37,732 nucleotides of DNA, taken from Chthoniobacter sp. (GTDB lineage Bacteria > Verrucomicrobiota > Verrucomicrobiia > Chthoniobacterales > Chthoniobacteraceae). Position 1 is the first letter of the stretch. Every line of letters starts with the position of its first letter. Where the stretch lies: assembly GCA_028293645.1 (NCBI GenBank), contig JAQGOK010000207.1, positions 1 to 37,732 on the forward strand. The letters are read 5' to 3'. Positions 8,901 through 15,390 of this stretch are shown piece after piece. The notes beneath the pieces were generated by a model. It did not search any database, had not been told where the DNA came from, and was given only the letters and a program-made list of their open reading frames with translations. The translations under genes and the position numbers were made by a program.

Positions 8901-9887
8901 TGGCACCTCCGGCGCGTTTGAGTCGTCGATCTGGATGTCCGTGCCTTTGGCCAACGCCCAGACGCGCTTCTCGCGGTTCTCCGTCATCACGTCGCGCACC
9001 GCCAACTCCGGCCAGAGCACCGCACGGTTATCGATCTTCGGCCCGCCTTTGCCGGACTCGTAACCGATGGTCGAACGACCTCCGAAAATATTGTACTGAT
9101 CCACTGTGCGATAACGGCTGAGCCACATCTCGTTTTTCACCTGCACTGCGCCGCGAATCTTCTCCAGCGCTGCATCGGCGGGCGGCGGCTCCGCTCCGAG
9201 CACCGCCTTGAAGATCACCGGCGCAAGTGCCTGGTAACCGGCGACCGTCAGGTGAATGCCGTTATGCGTGAGCGGCTGCTTCGCAGCCTTGTAGAGCTCC
9301 TGCGATGGCTTGAACAGATCGACGAACTGCACATTGTTCGCCCGCGCGACCTCTTCGATTGCGGCAGAGTAATTCTGCAGATTCGTGTTGTTTGGAGTCG
9401 GATCAGGGAAGTTCGGGTCCGGCATTTTTTCCTGCGCGATGGGTGAAAAAAGCACCAGCCGCGGCGCGCTCGTCCCGTTGTAACGCGCGGCCAGCGTCTC
9501 CTTGATCCACTTGTCCATCTCACCCTTGAACTTCTGCACGCCTTCGTAACCCTCGAACGACTCGTTGAAGCCCCAAAACGCGAGGATCACATCGGCCTTC
9601 ATCTTGGTCAGCCACTCCTCCGTTTTCGGCACATCGTCGGAGCGCATCCGCTTTGCGACCTCGTCGGCCGCGAACCCGAGGTTGCGAATCGTCAGGTCAT
9701 GCTCCGGCAGCGCCTTGTGGATGAAAGCCTCCAAAGTTCCGTCGTGCTGCATGCGATCGGCCAGCGCATTGCCGATCAGCGCAATGCTCTCGCGTTTGCG
9801 CAGCTCGACCTTCGCCGGAGGCTCCGCGCAGAGCGAGCAGGCGAACGCAAACAGGAATGAAAACCGCAGGATGGATTGAAGTGCCAT
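5907..9887 (-). CDS. Giant secreted SGNH-like / PVC-type beta-propeller / HEAT-repeat / cupredoxin fusion protein
   Basis: 1326 residues from the ATG at 9887, chosen because it begins a clean signal peptide (residues 1-21). An upstream start would add 16 charged residues. Domains in order: SGNH/GDSL-like (about 25-240; block I reads GNAL at 39-42 instead of GDSL, block III GFNE, block V NGIHL); a PVC-type membrane-bound-dehydrogenase propeller (about 350-700, motifs GVKVELVAS, DDLNCPTGF, DGSLYVMDW); helical HEAT-like repeats (about 700-1130); and a C-terminal cupredoxin (about 1165-1300) with His in MPHNIVFV and Cys/His/Met in CTFPGHWSIM, the type 1 copper ligand set. A His-rich tail (DHSAHHH) ends the protein. 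No CxxCH heme motif is visible. Probably an extracytoplasmic redox enzyme with copper replacing the usual heme; substrate unknown. Confidence 0.9.
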   Translation of the reverse strand: MALQSILRFSFLFAFACSLCAEPPAKVELRKRESIALIGNALADRMQHDGTLEAFIHKALPEHDLTIRNLGFAADEVAKRMRSDDVPKTEEWLTKMKADVILAFWGFNESFEGYEGVQKFKGEMDKWIKETLAARYNGTSAPRLVLFSPIAQEKMPDPNFPDPTPNNTNLQNYSAAIEEVARANNVQFVDLFKPSQELYKAAKQPLTHNGIHLTVAGYQALAPVIFKAVLGAEPPPADAALEKIRGAVQVKNEMWLSRYRTVDQYNIFGGRSTIGYESGKGGPKIDNRAVLWPELAVRDVMTENREKRVWALAKGTDIQIDDSNAPEVPKVGTNKPGPNPDGSYTFLDPEEAIKLMTVPKGVKVELVASEKQFPELVSPVQMAWDTKGRLWISAWKNYPERTPWSKEGDKLLVFDIGPDGKATKCTTFLDDLNCPTGFQFYKDGVVVMKSPDLLFIRDANGDGKGEVVERLLNGLDAADSHHETNSMAHEPGGAIYLSDGVFHRTQVETAWGPVRNVDGALYRWEPRTGKFERYVPYGFANPHGKVFDYWGNDIMTDATGNANYFGPAFSGRLDKGKHPTMKQFWNRPSRPSPGTNILSSRAWPAEFQGNFLNTNVISIQGIFRAKIIEEGSGLAGETLEHLITSTDPNFRPSGVSVAPDGSLYVMDWHKPLIGHLQHHLRDPNREMEHGRIYRLSFEGMPLLKPAQIDGQPIAALLDLLKEPEDNVRERAKIELGKHDSAKVVPAAKQWASALDKNDPAYEHHVLEALWVHQWHNVVDLDLLKRVLASPEPRARAQGVRVLAYWRDRVPNAVAHVKTAVADDSMRVRLEAVRAASFFDGQDVPAALDVAFNVLRKPTDYYIDYTLKETLAQLNSFGKSMALPDDPQLLAALLERLSDSELGRAPMVEPVLLARLERKSIDLPQRERALNELAKLRKTDRDTELLAALQRLDAKGGNVAAAAEDLGKLLGTTPPAALIKARPSLAALAVNAQQAGVRRAAWAALISADGKAETTWSAAEGEGARRSLVDAITYVADPTLRAQFQPMLTALLADTKVTGAARAAVLGALPLMGTADAKANFGRLVDHLGSGVERTSAARAILQLPRDSWNPEAVPAVTTSVIDWARTVPAGQRSAQDFVEIIQAASELAALLPTPDAIRVRKELRDLGVTVFVVKTVREQMRYDTPRLVVQAGKPFEVILENLDLMPHNIVFVQPGTRQAVSESVQGKTPDQVDKQGRAYVPEKDSRVLHASKMLEAGQKETLKMTAPTQEGEYEYVCTFPGHWSIMWGKLAVVKDVEAYLQANPAAASTPAAAAVDHSAHHHAAGK

Positions 9888-10056
9888 GGGAGGAAAAGGG
9901 TCGATAGTGATGAGCCGTCCCCTTCTATTCCGCAAGGGTTGAAAGCATTAGGCAGCGTCCCGAAATAAAGAATCGCGCTCGTGCCGGGGATCGCCGCTCG
10001 ACACGCATTTCTCCGCGAGGTTTTGCCTCGGCGGAGCTTGGCAAACGAGTGACCGC

Positions 10057-10075
10057 AGCCGGCGGAGGGCCGGCT
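10057..10075 (-). terminator. Hairpin at the end of the acyl carrier protein gene
   Basis: AGCCGGC (10057-10063) and GCCGGCT (10069-10075) form a 7-bp perfect stem with a 5-base loop, beginning inside the ACP stop codon on the minus strand. No T run follows, so it may be only a mRNA-end structure. Confidence 0.3.
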
Positions 10076-10359
10076 TAGGCTCCTTCAGCGGCCGTCTGCG
10101 CGAGGCCCTGGGCCACGATGTAATCGTGGATCGTGTTCACCGTCGCCAAAGCCTGACGCGCAGTCTCGGAATTCGGCACCGAGACGCCGAACTTCTTCTC
10201 CAGCGATACCACGAGTTCCAGCGCATCGATCGAATCGAGCCCCAAACCTTCAGGCCCAAACAGCGGAAGGTCATCGCCGATTTCCTCCTTGGAAACCTTG
10301 AGCATCAAGTTCTCGACCATCATTTCCTTGATACGATCGCGCAGGTTGGGTTCGGCCAT
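10075..10359 (-). CDS. Acyl carrier protein
   Basis: 94 residues from the ATG at 10359; further upstream the frame no longer resembles an ACP. The phosphopantetheine site is GLDSIDALEL with Ser43, and the helical framework matches ACP (VSLEKKFGVSV, TVNTIHDYI). ACPs carry acyl or peptidyl intermediates in the cytosol for fatty acid, polyketide or lipid A-type synthesis. The inserted LPLFGPEGLGLDS segment is characteristic of ACPs in aryl-polyene or specialised fatty acid clusters rather than the main AcpP (DLGADSLD). No ketosynthase, acyltransferase or holo-ACP synthase is adjacent; it stands alone between two unrelated secreted-protein genes. The carrier function is confident, the pathway unknown. 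Confidence 0.9.
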   Translation of the reverse strand: MAEPNLRDRIKEMMVENLMLKVSKEEIGDDLPLFGPEGLGLDSIDALELVVSLEKKFGVSVPNSETARQALATVNTIHDYIVAQGLAQTAAEGA

Positions 10360-10459
10360 GTGTCGGGCGGCGTATTTCGGGGCTGGGCCGCTGCGGAGCA
10401 AGCGTTTTTGCGCAGCACGCCGGACCGCGCACGCCTGCTCCCGTCCGAGTTGCTGCAGG

Positions 10460-13183
10460 CTAGGCGGAAATGTTGCGCCGCCGGCGCAAGCCGAGCAACC
10501 CCGCGGCCAGCACACTCAAACTGGCGGTCCCGGGCTCCGGAATCAGAACCTGGAGGACCACGTCGTTGTCATCGATGCCTCCGGTGTAATCGATCCGGTA
10601 GGTGTTGGGTCCGACCGTGAACTGAGAGAGGTCCGGCTTCCCAGCGAAGAAGCCACTCGTGTCGCTGGCAGTGGGGCTCAGGTTTTCGAGGATCGTAAAT
10701 TGCAAACCGACCGGCAGCGGGCCGGTGGACGCGATACTCAAGGCGCTCGCGCCGGATCCGATCGAAACGAGTCCATTGCCGACGATCTTGTCTGCCGTGA
10801 GCGAGGCGGCATTCACGTCGATCAGCAGCACGGCATCGTTCGAGAGGATGAGGCTCGGCACCGTGAGCGTGCCGATACTGCCAGCCGCTGGCGAACCGGC
10901 GGTAAGCACCGCGTCCTGCTCGCCGAAGAAGTCGCCGACTGACACCGAGCCGGCAATGCTCCCGGTGCCGCTCAGCGTCCCCGCGCTTACCGTGATCGTC
11001 GCGGCCGCTGCCGAGAGCTCACCGCTGACATAAAGGTCCGGGCCGTCGAGGGTGATGGGGAGATCGTGTCCATTGAAGGCCCCGGCGAGATTCAGACTAC
11101 CGCTGCCACTCACCGCCACACCGGAAGAGTTGGAGCCGGCCCCACCGCTTTGCGACGCGCCCAAAGCACCCGTCAGCGTCACGTTGCTGTTCACGATGAT
11201 CCGGTGCTGCAGGGTGGTGCTGGCCGGCTTGAAGAAATTACTCGTCCCGAGAAACTCGACGTCCGCGCCAGCGAAGGTCGCGCCGTTGAGCTGCCCGGCT
11301 CCAATCGAGAGACCGATCGGGATCGCATTCGCGCCGGTGAGCGGGACTTCGGCTTCCAACGTGCCGTCGTTGAACTGAAGCTGCAGAGACGTCCCGAGCC
11401 CGAGCGCTTCGTTATCCGCAATGATGATGCGGCCACCCGCGGCGCGATTGAAGCCCGCCGTGCCCATCCGCACCCCCCCCGCAAAACCAGAACTCGAAGG
11501 ACCTCCGAGACGCAGCGCTCCATCCCCGAGCTTGTGCAACCGCCCGGCCGTCCCGGAAGAAACGTTGCCGTTGATGAAAAAATCCACCGCGGCGGGAGTA
11601 TCCGTGATGGTGAACGCGTGCAGCGCATTCGAGAACGCGACATCGCCGGTGATCCCGGCCGCTTCCGCCAGGGTCGGCGTGGTGACTGCGCCGGTGATGG
11701 TCACGCCGTTCGGCGCGTTGATCGTCACGGGATCATTGAAAACGACATTGCCGAGCGTGTTCGCCGTGCCGCCCAGCGTGAGCACGCCGCCGCTATCGTG
11801 GCTCACCGAGCCGCTGAAGAGCTGGAGCGCGGAGAGATTGACGCTGCCCAGGGTGGTCAGGGTCCGGGTCGCGGGAATGAGCAGCCCGCCGGTGCCGGTG
11901 AGATCGCGGGTCGCCGCGAGCGTCACGTTTTCACTCACCGCGAACGTCCCGGCCGCGAGCACGAGGTCGTTGTCGGGATTCCCGAGCGCCGCGTCGCTGG
12001 TGATCTGCAATGACCCAGCGCTGGCCACGACATTGCCGGTGAAAGAATTCGCACCCGAAAGGATCAGCGTCCCGGAACCGGTTTTGCTCAAGCCCGCCGC
12101 GCCGGCGATCGGCGCGCTGATGGTGGCGCTCTCCCCGGCGTTGGTCACCCCGATCGTGCCCTTGCCCCCGAGGGTCAGCTTATCATTCGCTGCGTTGGTG
12201 GACCGGATGACGTAACCGGTGCTGTCGAATTGAATGCCGCCATTCGGCGCCACGCCTCCCGGACCGAGCGTCACCGGACCCGGCGTGCCGCCAAAGACCG
12301 CCAGATTCGCCGGATTAAACATCTGCGGAGTCCCAGTGCCTTCGGCACTCGCGTTCCAGAAGGCGGAAGTGAGATTCCAGGTCGCCCCCGCCGCGCCGCC
12401 GATGCCCGCGACGTTACCGTTGAGATCCCAGTAGAGCGGGATCGCCGCAAACGTCGCCGCCAGCGAGAAATCATCGAGCGCCATGCCATGATCATTGGCT
12501 GCGCTGTCACTGTCGGCCCACCGCAACACCGCCGTCGCACCGACGGCCAGGGTGGATGGGAGGAGGTAGGTCCCACCGATTCCGGTCACTCGATTCGCCG
12601 GAGCGTTTCCGTCCAGCGGTATGCCGTTGGTCGGACCGGAATCGATGGGACTGTTGAAATCGAAGCTCGGGCCGACCGCCATGAAGTCGGTACCATTGAG
12701 GCTGTATTGAAGAACCAGCGTGTTGTTTACGCTGGTCGCCGCTCCCGCCCGCCACTGCTCTCCCGTGTAACTGAGAGTCAGTTCCGCGATCCCGCTGCCG
12801 GTGTCATTCTGGAAGTAGAAGTCGGTGTTTCGTTGGGTGCTGCTCGCCGCTACAGAGCCAAGCGCCCGGTCCGAGATCGGATTCGTTCCCTCAACCCCAA
12901 AGTTATAGTTACGACCGCTGCTGGAGTCTCCTAAACCAGAGTTGACGACGGTCGAAGTGCTGAGAGGCGCATTGTTACCCGAGCCCACATACCAGCCGGG
13001 AATGACGGTCGTATCCGGGACGGGAGTGGAGTTTGCCGTATCGTAGAGCGCGCTGAAATCCTGCGTGTAACTCGGCGTCGTCAGCAAAAATGGCGACTGC
13101 GCTTCAGCCGTCCCCGCCCACCAAATGACTCCCAGCGCCGCAGCTACGCACGCGGCACGACCAGTTGTGTGGGAGGTGTCCAT
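10460..13183 (-). CDS. PEP-CTERM surface protein with autotransporter-associated beta-strand repeats
   Basis: 907 residues from the ATG at 13183, which opens a signal peptide ending AGTAEA. In-frame ATGs at 13222 and 13285 would add a basic extension. The N-terminal about 250 residues form a Thr/Ser/Asn-rich sandwich-like region. The rest is repetitive Gly/Ala/Ser/Thr beta-strand sequence with repeats of the TIGR02601 type (SKTGSGTLILSGANSFTG near residue 400). The C-terminus has IPEPGTASLS, a hydrophobic helix (VLAAGLLGL) and RRRR, the PEP-CTERM sorting signal that is cleaved by exosortase. So it is most likely exported and processed to the surface or exopolysaccharide matrix. No exosortase gene lies in the window. 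Confidence 0.9.
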   Translation of the reverse strand: MDTSHTTGRAACVAAALGVIWWAGTAEAQSPFLLTTPSYTQDFSALYDTANSTPVPDTTVIPGWYVGSGNNAPLSTSTVVNSGLGDSSSGRNYNFGVEGTNPISDRALGSVAASSTQRNTDFYFQNDTGSGIAELTLSYTGEQWRAGAATSVNNTLVLQYSLNGTDFMAVGPSFDFNSPIDSGPTNGIPLDGNAPANRVTGIGGTYLLPSTLAVGATAVLRWADSDSAANDHGMALDDFSLAATFAAIPLYWDLNGNVAGIGGAAGATWNLTSAFWNASAEGTGTPQMFNPANLAVFGGTPGPVTLGPGGVAPNGGIQFDSTGYVIRSTNAANDKLTLGGKGTIGVTNAGESATISAPIAGAAGLSKTGSGTLILSGANSFTGNVVASAGSLQITSDAALGNPDNDLVLAAGTFAVSENVTLAATRDLTGTGGLLIPATRTLTTLGSVNLSALQLFSGSVSHDSGGVLTLGGTANTLGNVVFNDPVTINAPNGVTITGAVTTPTLAEAAGITGDVAFSNALHAFTITDTPAAVDFFINGNVSSGTAGRLHKLGDGALRLGGPSSSGFAGGVRMGTAGFNRAAGGRIIIADNEALGLGTSLQLQFNDGTLEAEVPLTGANAIPIGLSIGAGQLNGATFAGADVEFLGTSNFFKPASTTLQHRIIVNSNVTLTGALGASQSGGAGSNSSGVAVSGSGSLNLAGAFNGHDLPITLDGPDLYVSGELSAAAATITVSAGTLSGTGSIAGSVSVGDFFGEQDAVLTAGSPAAGSIGTLTVPSLILSNDAVLLIDVNAASLTADKIVGNGLVSIGSGASALSIASTGPLPVGLQFTILENLSPTASDTSGFFAGKPDLSQFTVGPNTYRIDYTGGIDDNDVVLQVLIPEPGTASLSVLAAGLLGLRRRRNISA

Positions 13184-13623
13184 GCGGCGGGCAGAGCGTG
13201 CGATCAGGGCAGGATGATTCATCAGTATGTCAGCTAAACGGTGAACTGCGGTGTTGGTAGCAGCCGAACGGCTCTCCAGCACCATCGCGAGGGGACACGC
13301 GAGAGCGTGCGCGGTTGCGGTGAGGAAGTTGGTTGGCGGCGCGGATCAGCGCCCCTTTTTACAGGGACAGTGCCACGCCGGGGCGGCATTTAAGCGCGTG
13401 GCGGAAACTCGGCAAGCGAAACTTGGTTCCGTTCCAAAACGCGGAAACACGGCGCGCACTTGATTGCGCGGAAGGTCTCACCATGTAGCCGGAATCGCTG
13501 ATCCTGCCCGGTGATCGGGTTCCCCAACCGGGATCAACGCGTCCCGGTTGCAACGACCGGCGCGCCGTTCAGCTCGCCGACAACGAGCCATTTGCGCCAG
13601 GGCGATGAAGCCGTGTTGAGCGT
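13184..13623. other. 440-bp interval without a confident gene
   Basis: This holds the upstream region of the PEP-CTERM gene and, at 13534-13623, an in-frame continuation of the small ORF that stops at 13624. A TGGCAC element on the minus strand near 13370 is not followed by a proper sigma-54 -12 element. ORFs across the interval on either strand are Arg/Pro-rich and look like noise. Confidence 0.5.
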
Positions 13624-13851
13624 TTACAGACCGCCCAGCCGGAGACCGGTGGACGTGACCTCCCCGACGACGGGTGGGAAGGCGTGCATTGCGGGTAGCG
13701 TCTGCACGCTGCGAGGAGCAGGTGCTGGTGCGCGGTGATTCCCCGCCATGGAGGCGGCGAGGAAGGATAGCGCCAGTGCGCCCAACGCTAACGCGCCGGC
13801 GCCGAGAATGGCAGGGAGTTCGGGGGTCACGGCTTCTTGGTTGATTCTCAT
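13624..13851 (-). CDS. Small single-pass membrane protein, possibly cut short by an in-frame stop
   Basis: 75 residues from the ATG at 13851. A single hydrophobic segment (about residues 14-36, LPAILGAGALALGALALSFL) follows a short polar N-terminus, and a Pro/Ala-rich tail comes after it. The frame ends at TAA (13624-13626) after GLRLGGL. Directly past this stop the same frame stays protein-like for 29 more codons (SSPWRKWLVVGELNGAPVVATGTR) to a TGA at 13534. The Trp content and the NGAPV strand look like a real periplasmic domain, so this may be a gene interrupted by a nonsense mutation, or a read-through product. Family not recognised. A GTAAC-N6-GTTAC palindrome lies 48 bp upstream of its start. 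Confidence 0.45.
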   Translation of the reverse strand: MRINQEAVTPELPAILGAGALALGALALSFLAASMAGNHRAPAPAPRSVQTLPAMHAFPPVVGEVTSTGLRLGGL

Positions 13852-13899
13852 GACGCGCCGAGTCTCCGCCTCGCCCCATCAATGAGCCACCCCGGGATT

Positions 13900-13915
13900 G
13901 TAACGTTTGGGTTAC
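13900..13915. promoter_or_regulatory. Palindrome GTAAC-N6-GTTAC upstream of the small membrane ORF
   Basis: GTAAC (13900-13904) and GTTAC (13911-13915) are perfect inverted arms with a 6-bp spacer. The same core and spacing recur twice at 35120-35248. It lies 48 bp upstream of the start at 13851 on the minus strand. Candidate operator, by analogy only. Confidence 0.4.
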
Positions 13916-13945
13916 GCGGAAACGCCTCTCCGAAACGCACTTGGC

Positions 13946-14713
13946 CTAGCTCTTCACCGTGCCCCAGCGTCGATGAAGGAAACGTTCCCACGGCGAAAAC
14001 AGGATCTTATCCGCCAGCAATCCGATCAGCACGATGACGATCATCACTCCCACCACCTGATCCATCGCGAGCAAGTCGCGGCCATTGTGCAGGAGGAATC
14101 CCAAGCCGAATCCGGTCAGCACCGTGACGTAGATTTCCGCGGCCATCAGCGAGCGCCAGGCAAAGGCCCAGCCTTGTTTCACCCCGCTCACGATGAACGG
14201 CAGCGACGCGGGCAGGATCACCATGATCCAGGTGTGAAACCCACGTGAGCCCATCGTCTGGGCGGCGCGCGCATAGATCGGCGGCACATTGCGGACTCCA
14301 TTGTCCGTGGAAATTTGCACTGACCAAAGCGTGCCCATGATCACCACGAACTGCATCGCCGCTTCCGTCTGACCAAACCAGAGCAGTGCGAGCGGTACCC
14401 AGCAGACGCTCGGCAAAGTCTGCAGACCGAGACCGAGCACACCGATGGTGTCGTTTGCCCAGCGAAACCGCGCCGTGATCAGTCCCAGGGGCCCACCGAG
14501 CACCACGCCGATGAAGTAGCCCAGCAGCAAACGCTTGGTCGTCACCCAGAGCGCCTCGAACATCGTGCGATCCTCCACGGAGGCGCGCAGATATTCCCAA
14601 ACGCTGAGCGGTGAGGGCACCAGCACCGGCGACCACACTTCCGCCCGGACCAGCAGATGCCAGGTCGCGATCAGCAGCGCGAAGAAAACGAAGGCGTTGA
14701 AGAAGCGTCTCAT
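13946..14713 (-). CDS. ABC transporter permease, SsuC/TauC/NrtB type
   Basis: 255 residues from the ATG at 14713. The upstream frame is Arg-rich noise, while MRRFFNAFVFFALLIATWHLL opens the first membrane helix. About six helices follow. The cytoplasmic EAA loop (ARAAQTMGSRGF...ILPASLPFI) near residue 155 is the contact with the ATPase and is typical of the sulfonate/taurine/nitrate/thiamine-precursor group. The ATG overlaps the stop of the preceding methyltransferase stub (ATGA). With the ATPase (15391-16209) and binding protein (16209-17165) it completes an importer. Substrate cannot be fixed from sequence; aliphatic sulfonates are the classic choice. Confidence 0.9.
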   Translation of the reverse strand: MRRFFNAFVFFALLIATWHLLVRAEVWSPVLVPSPLSVWEYLRASVEDRTMFEALWVTTKRLLLGYFIGVVLGGPLGLITARFRWANDTIGVLGLGLQTLPSVCWVPLALLWFGQTEAAMQFVVIMGTLWSVQISTDNGVRNVPPIYARAAQTMGSRGFHTWIMVILPASLPFIVSGVKQGWAFAWRSLMAAEIYVTVLTGFGLGFLLHNGRDLLAMDQVVGVMIVIVLIGLLADKILFSPWERFLHRRWGTVKS

Positions 14714-14859
14714 ATTGAGTTCCGCGGGGCAGGCGGGACGGCGGTGGAGGCGGTGGAGGCGATTAGCTCCAACGAAATTGCCGGACGGACCTGAAACCAG
14801 CTCACGTCGGCGGGGCCGTCGGCTTGGTAGGCGGCATCCCAATGCTGCGGGTGTATCAT
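14710..14859 (-). pseudogene. Truncated N-terminus of a class I SAM-dependent methyltransferase
   Basis: 49 codons from the ATG at 14859. The opening MIHPQHWDAAYQ, then DVSWFQVRPAISLELI, closely matches the start of a common small methyltransferase family (HWDxVY...VSWYQxxPxxSLxLI). The SAM-binding GxGxG motif that should follow is absent. Instead the frame runs into AlaThrPro codons and a TGA that overlaps the permease ATG (ATGA). It starts one base after the cupin stop. So it sits as a tightly packed unit in the operon and may survive as a coupling element, but it cannot be an active methyltransferase. Confidence 0.6.
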
Positions 14860-14860
14860 G

Positions 14861-15355
14861 CTACTTCCCGGCGTTGCGGGGGTCGTCCGCGGGGTTGACG
14901 TAGTTAATGATCCACGGCCCCTGGCCGTGAAACTGCACGATGGTCTCACCCTCGACCCAGACGGCGTGAACCATGCCCGGCGGCCAGACCCCGTAGGTGC
15001 CGACGGGCAAAACACGGGCGTCGGCCAGCTTTGGATTGTCGCCCATCGCAAGCTTGAACGTCCCTTGAATGATGGTGACCCGTTCCGGTTTCGGGTGGGT
15101 GTGGGCGGGAATGTGGAAGCCGTCCGGGACACGAACGCGCATGACGAACATCCCCTCCCTGGTCGGATCGCCTTCCAGCATGGCGAACTTCGCGCCCGGT
15201 GGCAGGGAAGGAGGGCCGTCTTTCCATTGGATTTCCGTGGGCGGGTGGAGGTTCGCGTGAGCCGTCTTCGCACCGTGGCTGACCTGCTGGGCGAGCAGCA
15301 AAGCCGACGGCAAAGCAACAGCGAGTACCCCGGCCAGGATGAGCTTGGATTTCAT
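14861..15355 (-). CDS. Secreted cupin-domain protein
   Basis: 164 residues from the ATG at 15355, which begins a signal peptide (MKSKLILAGVLAVALPSALLLAQ). A second candidate ATG at 15394 overlaps the ATPase stop as ATGA and would only lengthen the N-terminus. Cupin motif 1 is HIPAHTHPKPERVTIIQGTF (HxH and Glu metal ligands) near residue 82; motif 2 is around GVWPPGMVHAVWVEG, with the last His. The protein is therefore a single-domain metal-binding cupin acting outside the cytoplasm. It lies between the ATPase and permease genes of the importer, an unusual insertion suggesting it senses, binds or converts the transported compound. Function not assignable beyond cupin. Confidence 0.85.
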   Translation of the reverse strand: MKSKLILAGVLAVALPSALLLAQQVSHGAKTAHANLHPPTEIQWKDGPPSLPPGAKFAMLEGDPTREGMFVMRVRVPDGFHIPAHTHPKPERVTIIQGTFKLAMGDNPKLADARVLPVGTYGVWPPGMVHAVWVEGETIVQFHGQGPWIINYVNPADDPRNAGK

Positions 15356-15390
15356 AGTGGTGGAGGTTCGCTGGAGAGGAACCGGCGAGT

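Noticed and set aside
10010-10050. Inverted repeat CCGCGAGG...CCTCGGCGG as a terminator
   Set aside because: The stem is imperfect and no T run follows on either strand.
11066-12013. Long + strand ORFs within the PEP-CTERM gene
   Set aside because: Shadows of a repetitive Gly/Thr/Ala-rich protein; no family features.
13360-13380. TGGCAC on the minus strand as a sigma-54 promoter for the PEP-CTERM gene
   Set aside because: The -12 element does not match (CTGT in place of TTGC), so the call is unsupported.
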